A DNA stretch of 64,000 nucleotides from Cardinalis cardinalis (taxonomy: Eukaryota > Chordata > Aves > Passeriformes > Cardinalidae): NCBI GenBank assembly GCA_014549065.1, contig JACDOX010000106.1, forward strand, positions 1,543,687-1,607,686, given 5' to 3'. Of this stretch, positions 46,991 through 60,973 are shown in pieces; position 1 is the first letter of the stretch; each line of letters begins with the position of its first letter. The position numbers and the translations under genes were made by a program. The notes beneath the pieces are model-generated. The model was not told the origin of the DNA. It did not search any database and saw nothing but the letters and a program-made list of their open reading frames with translations.

Positions 46991-49900
46991 GTATGAAATG
47001 TCTCAGATCTAAAGTTTTTTAGATACCTTCAAATATAATGCCAAAAAAATGAAAACAAACAAGGTTTGTGTGTTCAAATAAAACTCTGACTGGCTTCTTA
47101 GAAAGTCAGGTACAAGAACAGGAGAGGATTAGGGACTGTAAATGTTGGTTTACCAGGAAGAGGGATGAAAACTTTCTGACCACCAGTCTCAGGAACACTG
47201 AAAACCAGTACAGATAACCCATGTGAATGTAAAATGATTATAAGCCTTTGATGAAGCAGCAGAGTATATTTAAAAACCAAACACATAGGGATGTCCTCAG
47301 CAGCTTAGAACACAGCACCAGATCCTGAGAGCACACTTTAACATGGGAGGAATTGCAGGTTCTCTCCACTTCTTGGCCCATTGAGCATGGAAAAACCAGA
47401 AAGCTTTGTAGTGTAGAAGACCACCCTGGGAAGGAAAGGTTTTGTTTTATCACTGTGTTAAAAGCATCTGTGGATCAAATGTGCCAGTATCACTTTACAG
47501 CATGAAAATGCCGCCCAGGGGACTCTCAAGACTCATCTTTTTAAATGCTGATACCTCTTTGTCAGTTTTAATAAAAGACAGCTACAAAAACAAAGTGGGC
47601 CATGTGGTCTCAATGAAGCAGAGACCGTGGCAATCAATAAGAGAAACAATCTGCACTTACTCTCTGGGAGAATTTGCTTTTAGCAGCAACATTTCTATAA
47701 TAAGACATCATTCAAGAGCTCCCTTCAATTTTTCTTGGGACAGTGAGCCCACTGTGCCCAAAGCACATCTGTGCTTATGGAGATTTGCAAACCAGGACAG
47801 TGTTTAGACTGATATCTTGACCGTGCACCATATGATGATAGATCACAGCTTGCAGGATGTTTGATCCTTCCTTTTCTGCCCTCAAATGGACAGTTTTCTA
47901 TCTCAAAAGAAAACTTCTCTGTCAAAATGTTGACTTTTAATGCAACATAGACATTAGTTTCTGCTTCACCTCGTGATCTCTTTCACAGAAGGCCTCACAA
48001 GTGCTCACAGGTCTGCCCAATACAAGCCCCTGTCTCCAGCCCTGCTTTTTAGCAGATGAATAAGGTTAGGAAAGACAACAAAGCCTGGGGAGAAGAGGGA
48101 CATGGAAATGGTTTTCATTTGCTATGTCTAAAAGACACCAAACTGTGCCACAGGAAATGCTTTTTAGTTGAGAATCCTGATACATCTCAGGCCCCAGACT
48201 GTGCTGGATTTAGATAATCTAAATTACATTGCACATCAAAGTTTTATTTGTTTGGAAAATTGCATCTGAGACCATTAATCTTTTCTGCCTTATCAATCCA
48301 GTGCCATCTTCATGTAGCACATACCTAGTAACGGGACTCCTGAAGCAGCTGGTCATCTANCCCAGTGCCACCAGTACACCAGGGAAAAACTACTCATGGG
48401 CACGAGGTGGCCTTGGCTCAGCCCCTGGCACTGACAGCTGTGGCCTCCCCATCCAGGCTGAGTGGAGAGCTGTTTGTCAGAGGGATGAGAAGGTTGCAAA
48501 GTGCAGGAGCTGAACTCTTTGCTGTGTTTGGCCATTTCCACCAGGTCAGGGCGTGGCTCTGCCTGGGCTCTGCTGTCTCACCGTGACCTGTGACCCCTGC
48601 AGGGCCCTCCCTGCCAGCTGAGCTTCATCCTCCTGTCACCTGTGGCCGCGTGGTGACAGCAGTGTCACAGCCCCCGGCCCCTGAGTCCTGGGGTCTCCAT
48701 GGGTACCAGAGAGACACGAACTGCTCTGGTCCTGTGGCTCTGCACTTCAGTGCCATTGGGGCACTCGGCTGCTGCACCCCTTTTCTTTCACTTTTGGCTC
48801 TTTGCTTCACCAAATGAGGAACCAGATGTTTCCAGTTCCCTCTGACTGAGAGACACTGCCACAGTGTGAGCAGGGAGCTGGACTGTCAGGCTAAACCTGT
48901 TTCAGTAAGTAATGTTCATAAAATNATTTCAGTCCAAGTTGCAGCTGCAGCAAATTCATACACACCTGGTTCAGGATTACTTTTGGGTTTAGGATCTTGG
49001 ATCATGCAGAATGTCAGGAATGGGCTCCATCACCAGTTCTATCCACAAATAGAATTCTCATTCTTGGACATAGCTAAAAAATAGCAACCACTAAAATATT
49101 GACATGCAGATGGAAAACCCCCACTACTTCCTATAAGTATTGCCTACAAAGCATTGCAGAGGCATGGTTGGATATTACCAAGGGAAGTCCAATCTCAGTA
49201 AGAAACATACAGATTCTAATTTAAAAGTTACACAGGGACAGTCTTATCATCTGGAACATGAATTCTAGTCTTAATGACTCAGTACAGTCATCAAAATCAT
49301 CCAATTTCCAACCTGGGCCATCCCTAGCACATTCCTTTCCCCTTGTGATTTGTGGCTCCTATTCACCACCCATCTCCATTCATACTGAAATCCAGCAAGC
49401 CAGGCACTTCCAAGGGCTCTGCACTGCAGCAAGACACAGGATGTCAATTTTCTGTGGCACCAGAGAATGGCAACTCAGTGCTGTCCATGACATCTCACTT
49501 TGGTGGCTTTTAATCTTGTCCCTGAGAGACAGGAGCTGTTGTGGCCACTGCTGGTTTGAGGCTCTTTTTTGCAACTCACAGGTACATAATAGGCAGAAGT
49601 TCAGTGGGGAGAGAGAAAGGAAACAAGATTTTTCCATGGTGAAAGTGGTGCTTTGGCAAAAGCTTCCACAACTCCAGTGAGACAAAAACACAGAATAAAA
49701 GAAAAAAGGTAAATTTTTATCAAACCTTGCAACCAGAATTATACCCTCTTCCTCCATGCCACCCTTGCCCAGCCAGATCCAGTCAGATCCCTCAGTTATT
49801 TTGTTCTGGTCTAAGCCAAGACCCAGATCTGAGGCTCCCAGGGGCACAGCACTGTACAGAGATAAGCCAGCTCTGTAAAAACCTGGAGTTAAGTCAACAG

Positions 49901-52059
49901 AGTTCAGTGAGCATTGAGAGAGTGAGCAGCAGAGGGGATTTACCTAGAAATGGAGCATCTGTGAACCACCAGTTGTTTATAGAGACTAATGGACTTGCCT
50001 TGCTCCCCAGGTATTTTTACTTCAAAGGTACATAAAAATGCTTAGAAAACTCTGCTGGCAGGACCCTCTCAGGGCACAAAACCCCCAAGATCCCAGACCA
50101 TAAGACATAAAAACATTTCTGTGCACTGATTGCCTCCTCACAACAACCTCATTATCACAGCTGTCAGTCACCAGGACAAACCAGTCACTAACATGGGAAC
50201 CACTGATAAGGGATGCTCACCCTGAAATGCACTTGGNGCCTGGAACAACACAAGGGATGGCACCTTTAGCACCACACGAGGCTCCTCCAGGCCAAAGGAG
50301 CAGGAGGTGTCCTGTCCCTCCACTGCAAGGGACTGGAGGGGTCACATGAAGAGATTCCCTCTGGCTCAGTGTGGAACTGTTCAGCCCCTTCATTTCCACA
50401 CTGAGCCAGCACTCACATGGAGATAATTNTTTATATCTTCTAGATTTATATCCCACAATGGTGATGTCCTGTGATCAGACTGGAAAATGTAAGGGCCTTT
50501 TTTCTTACAGATTTCCCAGCACATAAATCTTGTATTCAGGTGCTATCCTGTCTTAANTGGCTACCCAAAACCACCATCATTAATCATTCACCTGGTGCAT
50601 GATCTCTCTATTTTATCCAAGTCCTTGATGTACTGATAAGGGGTGGCTACAGTCCTGACCATGCCAATATAAGGCTGGATCACTCATTTCCAGTTCTGAC
50701 CTCAATACTCCTCGGCCACTGCTCAGTACAGTGGTGCTACAGCGAGAATTTGATCATGATTTATAAATCTGAGTAAATAAAACGTTTTTATCAAATTTCA
50801 GAAAAATGCTGTTAATATTTTAAAGACAGCAAAAAATCTTTCCCAAGGCAGGAATTTTCAAAAACTTACCCTGAACATACATTGCCTGAGCCAGACACTT
50901 TAACAGATGGACTCAGAAAGCTTTTTTAATATTGGCTATTAATAAGTGCAAATGTTCACAAGGACAAATGCAATGTATTTTTAGTCTGTACTGGGACAGT
51001 AGCCTGGTCTTCATCAGCACTTTTTGTCGAACTTTTCTCTTTCACACAAACCCCACCTGTAAGCCTGAATACACAGGTACACGGTCACGAGCTCTTTCCA
51101 GCCTCACCNCCCTGTTTCACAGTAAGGTCTGTAAACATCACACTGCTCTGACTGCCTGCCAGGTGTCTCTACTTCCATCTTGTCTCATTCTCTCCCAGCA
51201 CTCAAGAATGTTCTTCTNACTGGGATTGCTCAGTGACTGTAGCTTAGTTAACTTGGAATTATCCAGTGTAAATCAACTCAGCATCAGGTTTTGCAGCTGA
51301 AATGAATGGATTAACTCATGATACAGTTAAGTAGGAGGAACAGGCTCTGTACTATAAGCACCACAAATGCAAATGTCTTTCATAAAATCCTTTTGTTGTT
51401 ATTTGTCAGAGTAAAACTGAGCAGCAGTGAGGAGGGAAGGGCTGGCTGTGANCTATCTGTCCTCAGCAGCACATGTACGGAGTCCCAGTCACCTTCTGCC
51501 CTTGCTGTGTCTTTAATTCCCAGCTCAATACCTGGGGCACAGCTACACCACCACCTCCAAAATCCAGCACCCTGAACCACCCTTGCCATGCTGTGAAGCC
51601 TGGCTGCAAGCAATGCAAATATTTTGAATTGGATTCCTGTGGCCTTTTCCCTGGGTGACACACGCAGTCTTAATGGTTCCCAAAAGAACACCGTGGTAAC
51701 CATAAACTGTGATAAGTTTGACAAATGCCAGCTGACGTAAAATGGACCCATTGTGTGAGTTTAACTGGAAGCAGTCAGAAACTCACAGCTCGAGTTTGTG
51801 GTTTCTTCTGGGATCATTGCAATAGTTTCTACATGTCACAAGTTTATTCCAACAGAGAGTCATTTTTAGATAGAGAGCACCAGAAAGGACATGAGGAAAC
51901 CTGGGGTTATTGCAGAGGGAGCCTGCACAGGCGGCTCAATGCTGCTCCCTGCAATGCTGCTGTTTTGTGAACAAANAGCTGCACTCATTTCCCAGGTGGC
52001 CCAGGAGAAAGTTTTCTCACTCGCTGGCCTGTGGAAGCGCTAGGTACCATTTTATCACT

Positions 52060-52500
52060 AAATCACTATTAATATCAAAATTGGAAACCTACCCAGAATG
52101 TCAGAATTCCNNGCCCTGNCTCTCCGGGTCCTGGTTTTGGGATGACTCTCCAGCNNAGGGTGAGGGATGATGAAGGTTCTCAGCATCTCTTCAGGCTCAG
52201 CACACTCTGCCTCACATTCAGACATCACTCCAATTTCCCAAATCTGTATNGGCTCGTTGTTTTGGGGGTCTCTTCAGTATTTTTGGAGTAGCGGCTTCCC
52301 ATTGCATGCTGGTCCCGAGGTTATTTTGCATACTTCCCCTCCTTCGTCTTGTCCCTTTCTTCACTGTCTGTGGAGGTCCCCACGCCCTTTATTGTCTGGG
52401 TAGAAGGGCTATCAACCAGGGCTCTTACCGACTCAAAAAGAACCATTAACGACAACTACTTGTAATTATNATAACAAACAAGTCTAGCCACAGTAGTCTG
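52060..52500 (-). mobile_element. LTR-like repeat, copy A
   Basis: Read on the minus strand, this region matches, word by word but with many differences, the plus-strand region at about 53,905-54,400. The best anchor is 18 identical bases (GGCTCGTTGTTTTGGGGG, 52,251-52,268, reverse-complementary to 54,111-54,128), followed by a similar GATGTCTGAATGTGAGG. A minus-strand AATAAAGGGCG lies near 52,395. The composition and length suggest an old LTR, but I did not find clean TG...CA ends or a target duplication. It carries a cluster of N bases (52,111-52,156). Confidence 0.55.
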
Positions 52501-53904
52501 ACTAGTTTTCGTAACTTTTTCTCTTCACAAAAAAATAGGCAGATTTTTGTTTATAACACAACTATGCTAGAAGAAGCTGGCCACCAGATAAAGGCAGCCC
52601 AAAATGACTCAGCGAGCACCAGCACTTTTGCCCAAGCCTGGTCTGAAAGCCACTGACATCAGTAGCAAACCTCTATTTCAATAGAGATACATTTGGCATT
52701 AGCCCTCAAAACCCTCATTCAGTTACAGTCACTTGTGTTGGGCCCCAGCTACACTTCATGAACACCTCTGCTGCTTTAATCTCCCTGTTAGGTTGTGCTC
52801 TGCCTGGGGACAGTGTTGATCCCATGAGTGCCTCCAGGCAAGCCAAGGCTTCCCGGGGCCAGGAGACAAGTTGGAAACTTCTGGTGCCCTCCATCCACCA
52901 AGCTTAAAGAGGGACAGGACAGGAAGTGTCCTACCAGACTGCTCTGCTCCTACACCTTCCCAAATGCTGCCAGCCCCTCCTTGCCAGGAAAAAGTTCCAT
53001 CTTCCAGCCTGACAGAGAACAAATTCTGCATTTTGGCACTTTCATGCACTTGTAAGTAGCAACTGATATGAAGTAAATGCTTCAGATACATGGCTGTGTG
53101 GCAGCTCTGCCCGGAGAGTTTGCATGTGTACCTGTCCTGCAGACACAGCTGCTCTACCTGCAAACAGCATGGATGCTGCAGGTGTGGGTGAGGCTTCTTG
53201 CAAGTCTTGGGGGGAAAGTGCCCATCACCCCAGAGATAAACCTGCCCTCCTTCTCTTCCACCCCCTTTGCAGAGCTGGCTCTGACCAGACTTCCAGATCC
53301 ATCTTCCAGGCCTTTTCACTTCTCCCATGTTTTAATTGCTTCTGTTTTACATCTGGCTGACCCAAGCTCAAGAGAAACAAGTTCAAAGGCTTTCTCAAAT
53401 CACAGTATAACAGTAGGTGGTCCCCCCTATGGCAATCACACATCTTAAAACTAGGAAAAAGGAAAATGANGGAAATAATTGCAGTGTCTGCACAGGCCCC
53501 ATGCTGTCAGTTATCCCTGATAGGGAGTGTCTGCTCCCTGTTTCCTTCCTGCTGGCTCAGCCCCAGGCAGGCAGAGGCAGCACTGACAGCCCAGGGGTGG
53601 ATCAGCACCATCAGTCACTCCTACCTGGTGTCCAGGTGACTGAAGATTGCCTTCAGCTGCCTGAATACAGACGTTTAATGCCACTCCAAAACCTCAAGGT
53701 ATTCAAGGCATTCACATGGATGTGACAGCCTATCCAGGAGCCCACACCACAAAAGGTAGGCACAGGCACCCAGGAGAGAGGGTGAGAAGAGCCACAGCCT
53801 CCATGGGGACCTGGCTCCTCATCTCATGTTATGAGCAGAAAAGTTGCCTATTTTTTTAAAAGGTTGCAGAGTTCACAAGTTACATCAATTGCTGCCAGGG
53901 TGGG

Positions 53905-54480
53905 GTTCTAACTGTTTGTTGTTGATGGTTTCATGTGGTAATCACCTGTTAATAGTTTTTCGTTAACTACCTGTTGCTGATGCTTGGAAATCGCCCTTTG
54001 TCGAGTCCCACTCTGCTGCTTCCCGGAGGATGGCACCGGGACGGTGAGGAGGAGGGGACATCGGGGCTGGAATGCAAATGAGGAAACCCCTCACCAAACC
54101 TAGCAAAACCCCCCCAAAACAACGAGCCAACACAGAATTAAAGAGATCTAAGCGATGTCTAGATGTGAGGAACAGAATCCAGTGTTCGCTGAGACCCTTT
54201 TTACCCCTCATNCTAATCTAAAGACGTGGGCTAGAGAGAGGACCCCGAATGTCAAACTGAGTAACGGGAATCTCCTGCTGCCCTCATGAGGGCGGAAGCC
54301 CCAGCTCTGCCTGCAGACCAGCGGACACAGCTGCGCTCTTCCTTCCCCTCCGTGCCGCTCCTGGGAGCAGCGGTGGCNTGTGCNCNACCCGCCGGTTCTC
54401 CCCACCCGAGCTGATTTTTAATAGAAGCATTAAAAAGGAGAAAAATCTTCCGCCCCATTTATTTCATCTCGTGTTGAGAT
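53905..54480 (+). mobile_element. LTR-like repeat, copy B (opposite orientation to copy A)
   Basis: This region is homologous to copy A in inverted orientation: shared CCCCCAAAACAACGAGCC (54,111-54,128), then ACACAGAATT and CGATGTCTAGATGTGAGG, and upstream GGAGGGGAC ... GGAATGCAAAT. The probable start is near TGTTTGTTGTTGATGG (about 53,912) and the end near 54,480, but the boundaries are uncertain. Two provirus LTRs would be direct repeats, so A and B are separate old insertions of one family, or the result of an inversion. Confidence 0.55.
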
Positions 54481-56017
54481 GTGAACACCAATTCACCATC
54501 GAGCTGCAATTTGCTGGGCTTCTTAGGCTGCCTGTGTGGCTGGAGCTAAAGATACCCCANCCAGAGCCATCAGGCTCTCTGTCACCTGAGCAGCCCTGAG
54601 CTGTGTGAGCAATCCTCCCCTCAGCCCCTTCTGCAAAGGGCAAATGCCTTTCTCCACCCCAAACTCCGAGGAATGTACAAGACCCAGGGGACTGTCCTTT
54701 GAGGCTGCAGNCGCTGCAGGGACTCACCTGGGAACACCCCAAAGGCTACACAGGCTCCTCTCGAGACAGTTATTGGATTACTGCTTCAATGCTTTGTGCT
54801 TTAGGCTCTGCCAGACGGCTTTAATCAGCTGGTAATGTGACACTTCCTTCTATAAAGACCTGAGACCTACTTCTCTGGCAGCATGCCTTTTCCTCCAGGT
54901 CAGCTTGCTTCCATGATTTCTCACGTGTTGGGACACAGATGAAAAAAAAATTTATCAAGGCAGTTGTAATTTCGATGTAAACCTGACAGGATATCCTGCT
55001 CAGCAAGGGTATCTCAAGGAGCTCTTGAGGCTGGCTCATTTCAGCTTCAGACAGCAGGAGAGGCTCAGCTCAAAACTCTTGACTTACTCCAAATTCTCAC
55101 TGGGTTTAAGTGCTTGATGTGATTAAGGAATGAGAAGTGAATCTCAAAAGAAATCAGAGGTGACACAACAAACCGTGGATACAAATTTGAGCAGAAATGC
55201 ACTGCAAAAGAGATGTTATTTACTAGTCCAGAAAGTTTACTAAATAGCCTACGTTATGAGATTTCTGGAGACAGGAGTGGCCTCAGACCTGGTGCTCAGA
55301 TCCTAACTGCCCCAAAAGCTGCCCTCCGGCAGTAAGAGCTGACCAGTTCTTACTTCCTTTACTTTCTATGTAGTTTTCTTGTCCAACTCCCATCTTTCAT
55401 CACTCTCCACTCTTTTGCTAAGCCACATTTAGCAAACAATGTCAAAAAATGTCATAGGAAAAAAGCCAGCCAAGGTGATCCCTCCACAGCCATATGTGAT
55501 CTTCACTTTGAAAAGTGTTACAAAACATCCTGAGAGAAATACTTACTCAGGTTAAAAACTTGGACACCCCCATATCACCTGGATGCACTGGTATCTTGCT
55601 TGGAGAAGGAGCTGGAAGCACCTCCTGCCCCTCTTTTTACCCAGCTGACAACGTGATGAAAATCTCTGGACAGTCTCTTATGCCAACGTGAGCAGGCAAA
55701 GCCAGTCTTGTTATTGCTAGCATGCAAACTTTGTTGTCACTGCTTGCTATAAAAAAGCTTTAGTTGGGCATGAATGAAAGGCAATGACTAAAACATTGTA
55801 TGAAATTGATTTAATAAGGTTCAATGATTGAAACAGGAAAGATTTTCCTTGACAAATTGTTACAGGCCAGATTCAGCCTTCTGTGACCAGCTCTGCTGTC
55901 AGCCTAATTGAAATTTGTGCAGTAAAGGGGTAACAGCCTTTGCTCTCAATTAACTCGGAAGAAAAGTAGAAATCTTTTCAATCCTTCTGAATTATCAGCC
56001 CTTCTTTCATCTGTTTG

Positions 56018-56092
56018 GGGTGGGGTTTTTTTGTTTTTGTTTGTTTGTTTGTGGTTTTTTGTTTTGTTTGGTTTTGGTTTTTTGTTTTTGTA
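56018..56092 (+). repeat. T/G low-complexity tract (TTTG)n
   Basis: Roughly 75 bp of TTTG, TTTTG and GGTTTT words with hardly any other base. It is a simple repeat. The minus strand reads as CAAA-rich. Confidence 0.85.
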
Positions 56093-59000
56093 TATTAATA
56101 CAGCTATTAAGAATATTTAGGGATACTATAATTCACAACCATAATTTAGGACCATAAAAAAAACTTTAAAAGCTAGGATTAGAGAACAGGAGAAAAAGGG
56201 TATTTTGTTTTGAGGAAGGAAGTAGCAATCTGCTACAAATACCACTTACAAGGCCTGCATCTAGTCCCAGCTCATTCTGTCACAAACTTCTGGCTGCAGA
56301 TTGGTTTGGATGTATCGAGTGTTTCCTGGATTTTGGTTAGAGATATAAAAAATCCAATTCTGCCACTCTTGATTATACTGACCAGCACATCCTTTGGAAT
56401 TACTCCTTAAGTCTTAACTGAGCTTGTTTGTAGAGAAAAATAACACCTCATGGTAAATGAGTCCTTGAATCTGGATACAACAAAATTTGGGGCCAACCCT
56501 ACATTGGATTAGGTGTGTTTCACACGAGCTAAAGGCCACACTCCCAGGTATGTCTGCTGACCCCTGCTTGCCCTGAAAGCAGCAGCGTGTGTTGTTACCC
56601 TGATGGGGATCCTGACATCTTGAGCAAGCAGGAGGCATTATCTGGGCTCCGGGGAGGAGCAGCCACTGAAGCTGCAGGCAACTTTCTGTGAGAATCCCCT
56701 TCTCAGGAAAATATCCTCATTAATAAAACAGTAGGGAATGCGGAAAAGCAGACACCTCAGAGTAAAATGTTTCTTTGGGAGTTCCCTGAGGAGTCAGTAG
56801 CAGCTTGTTATGGAACTAACAAGGCTTTTACTGNTGCAGACGCGTGAATGAGAAATATTTCAGTGTTAGGAGCAGCGAATAGAGGCACAAAGCAGGAAAG
56901 CTGGGCAAGCAGAACCAGTGCCTTGAATAACAAAACTCACAGCTAGTGGAAAACCTCCTGAAAGGTTCTGAGTATGAAACAATCCGTGACCTAATTAGGT
57001 GGCACTGTTGCTGAAAAATAGAGGAAGGACCAGAAAGAAAGCAGGGGGAAGATTAAAGTGAGAGAGACAGAGAGTCCTTAATACTCAGGAGATGAGTCCA
57101 AGCTGGAGCTGACCAAGCCTGATGCTTTATTTAACACACAAACACTCCATGAGGGAGGAGGGAGGCACAGATGAAAGGAGACTTGCTCCTTGCTCATGGA
57201 GCACATTTTATACACTGAAATGAATGAAGGAAACAGGAAACACCACAATGTGTTAGGATCTGGAATTAACTAATATCCATGCTGGTTTCTGTTATGAAAA
57301 TACCACATTTTTCTCCAAGGGGAAAAAATGGGTTAGGAATCCCTAAGGAGCCTTGTAGGGAACAAGTATTACAGTGAACTGGGCCACAACATGATAAGGA
57401 TGTGATCTATTCTGCATCTTTCCCACAATAATTCCCCATCAGCCACGGCAGAAGCACAGTTCAGAGGCAAACTGGCACCTCTGAGCCAGACAGAGCACAT
57501 TTCANAGGCACAGGTTACTTGGGTGGCACAAAGGAGTTCTCTGCAGGAGCAGGCTCAGCCAAAGCTACACTAAACCCTTGAGGCCATCACACGAGGCTGC
57601 AGGGGAGTAATCAGAAATATCCACATGGATACTGCTGTGGAATGCATGGCCTTTTCCAAGGCAAGAGAAAATCCCAAACCATCCTATCAACAGCAGACTA
57701 CACCCAAGAAGCTCACCACACACCACCCCAACCACCAAGGGAGCACAGGACACACCTCTCACTCAGCAGGGCTGTCAGATTCTTTCTGAAAAAATGACAG
57801 GCCAGACTTTTAATTAGGGTGCACAGTCNCAGTGCTGACTTCAGTGAGCTCTGCTGATTTAAATGGCAAGGTTCTGGTATCTCCCATGTGCTACTGGAAG
57901 TGGAGAAGAGCGGGGCCAGCCAAACCCTTGTCACCTCTCAGCCCAAGAGGTCCCTGGCTCTGTCACAGCTGGCTTCCCACAGACACTGCTGTGAGCAGTT
58001 CTGGGCCAAGGAGAGCTGATGAGGCACAGCAGCCTCATCTGGCTGCCAGTCAAGTATGACAGCCTGCACTTGAACTACACACTCATTCCAACAGGGAACC
58101 AAAGCTACAGGGATTTGGCCTGAGCATCAGATGTGTGAAGTCTTTGAACTAAGTTCCTTTAAACTCAGTCCTCCCCACAGAAAGCATTTGTACAACTGCC
58201 TGATCAAAAAGCATCGATAAATCGAGTCGTGACTCCCCTTCCTCTCACTGCAGTGTTCACTATTCCCAAAGGATCAGGGCTGAGTCCTTCACTCACTGCA
58301 CTCTGTGACTAATCTGCTGCATCCCCACACCAGGAGCTGCTACAAAGTGCTGCTGTTTCGGGCTGGGTGGCACAGAGGGTCCCTGTCCCTGGCTGAAGGA
58401 CAGGCAGACACACTCAGCTCCTGGCAGCAGCCTGAGTTACCGCCCAGCACTGATGGGAGCTGTGCTCCTCAGGATCCAGCTTTAGGCAGCTGAGCTGTGA
58501 GAGAACTGCACATGAGGAGCTGTGCCACTACCCTGGCCTTTCCCCAGAGCAACACAGGTACCACTGCAGGGAGCTGGGCCAGCCCAGCCCTGTGCTGGGA
58601 GTGCCACAGCTCTACCCTGACACGTACCTCATAGGAACGTGCAACTTCACAGGATGTGCCACTGTCTGTGCACAGCTGTGCCCCAAAATGCTTCAACCAG
58701 GAGTGCAGACATGCCTGCAGCCACTGCTGTTTGCATCACAGGCACAGGGAGAGGTTGCCATGAGCACCAGNAGCAGTCATGCCCACCCACGCCAGCGCAG
58801 CCCACGCAGGGACATCACATGCCAGGGAGAAAGGCTCTGTGTGGGCTCACTCAGTGCTCAGGGAGAGCAGCTCCTTCCCTGAGGCCACACNGAGCCTGTG
58901 ACAGAGGCTAGAGATGGATGCAGACACCCCTATCCTAAACCAGCCATACATCCACAATCATATCCTCTCCTCTGATTTGGGATCAATCTCCAGGTTTTCC

Positions 59001-60973
59001 ACAATCACTTCCTTCTCCACTAAAAGCAAACACAAACATTTCAGAAAGCAGAAAAGCTTGGTGAGAATGAAACCTCACAATACATTCCAGTTCTGCCTAG
59101 GAAAATAAGACACCTTAGAAACCAGGGAACAGCTCAGCTCAGTTTTTCTCTTCAAGCCTCTTCCTCACAGTCCCTGCCTCCAGTGCCCAAGGATGGGAAT
59201 GGCTCCTGTGCACTGCAGGGCTCCTGTTGCATCAGCCGTGCAGGGGGAGATGAGCGGAGCCCGGGGCTGTCCCTGCTCTGCTGGAGGTACCACTGCACAC
59301 ACAATGCCACGGGCTCACCCTGAAAACAGCAGGCTGACAAAGGGGAAGGGTCAGGCTCTGCTTTCCCAGTCTCTAAGGTTTTCTAAAGCTCGGCTCCTTC
59401 AGTCCCACAGCGCTCAGTGAATGGCTGGTTAAAGCAGCCTCACGCTAACTGAAAGCAGGCTGCTGTATATTTTAACTGTGCGTTTTAGCCTGATTTTTAT
59501 CCCTGAACTACAGCACGCTTAACAAAGATGACTTCAGAGGGAAAAACCCATTCCTTAAATTAAAATTGTACTTACTGAGAGTNACTGTGAAAGTCTCTAC
59601 GGGAACTGCAGTGTCTCTGAAGCCTGTCTCGGCAGCAGCAAAGTTTTCTCTCCTGCCTTGTACACACGGGATGTGAAGGCAGAGCTGGGACACGCTCTGG
59701 GCTNGGCTGTGCTGCTGCGGGCTCTCCTGTGTATCGTTGCCAAGGCTCCCGGGGCAGACTCCAAAGCCTCCAGATTGGCCCTGGCCAAGGCATTCCTAAT
59801 CAAATGCTCCTTTCAGCAGGGCCACGGGCATCACACAGGGCTGGGAACGGCAGCGTTTGCTTTGATTAAGGTAAAGATAAACTTCCATTAAGTGCTCTCA
59901 TCAGTTTGAAATATTGCTTATTAGCGAAACATTTTCTATCTGGAATTGTAACCGATGCTAAAAACTATGTTAATTTTTCTTTAAATAAATAAACTTTCTG
60001 CCTCANCCCCCTGCTTTGAACTGCTCCGAGATCTCGGAAACAATGGCAGGATTGAAGTCTGCCCCCAGGTTTGATGCTAAAATCTGCAATTGAATCAGCT
60101 ATTTCTGAACAACTGTAAAAATCTGCTATGCCAAAATGTCATGATCTGCTGGNAAATTATTCTTGATAGAAACATGGAATTCATAAAATCAACTGCTGCA
60201 GCAACACACAATTAAACTTTTGCATTGTGGCAACAAGTCCTGGACACTCAGCTCTTGTGGTACCAATGTTTTTTTAAAGATATCACAGTCCAAAACACGA
60301 GATGTGTGGAGTTTCAGAGAGCAAGAAATACTCAGATAAGAGGAAGACAGAAGTCTCAAGTGCAGCAGAAGCCAAACTTGTCTATCTGAAAAAAAATNAC
60401 CTCTCTGCTACCTCTCATCAGTATTACAGATGGTCTGTAATACCCAGAGTATTACAGGAGTCTTTTGGGCTCTCATCCTTTTGAATTTGTTGTCCCTTCA
60501 TAATGTGTTAATTCTGTATCTTAGTGGTGGCTAAGATGGAAAGGGTTCACAGACTTATGAAAGCCTGTGCAATACCAGAAGAGGTGAACAGACATTTAAA
60601 AATCTCATTTCCAGTGTTACAGCTGATCCTAAATGCACTCCAGCTTCCTTGTTCAACATTAATATGTTTCTACAGGTGAGTCAACTACAATAAGAATGTT
60701 TACATTATGGAAGTCAGATCAAAGCATTTTAAAATTATCAGTATGACTGATCTGACATGTTTTTTTCCTTTTTTCCCTATTGCTCACAAACAGGTCTGAA
60801 AATTACTTCTTGAGTTAGGGTAGGCAACATTTTTCAGTATCTTTCAAATTTTAATGGTATAGAAAAAACACTTCCTGCCCTTTTCTATAATTTTAATAAT
60901 AAACTAGACCAATGTTATAAATNATCAAATCTGTAGCCAAATTTATGAAAAATTTAACAAAGATTAATTAGAT

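Noticed and set aside
52756..53328. 190-codon open frame on the minus strand
   Set aside because: No domain, no splice context and low-complexity composition. It lies between the two LTR-like repeats but shows no retroviral protein motif I can recognise.
51900..54500. A provirus bounded by the two LTR-like copies
   Set aside because: The copies are inverted, not direct, and the sequence between them shows no gag, pol or env-like coding.
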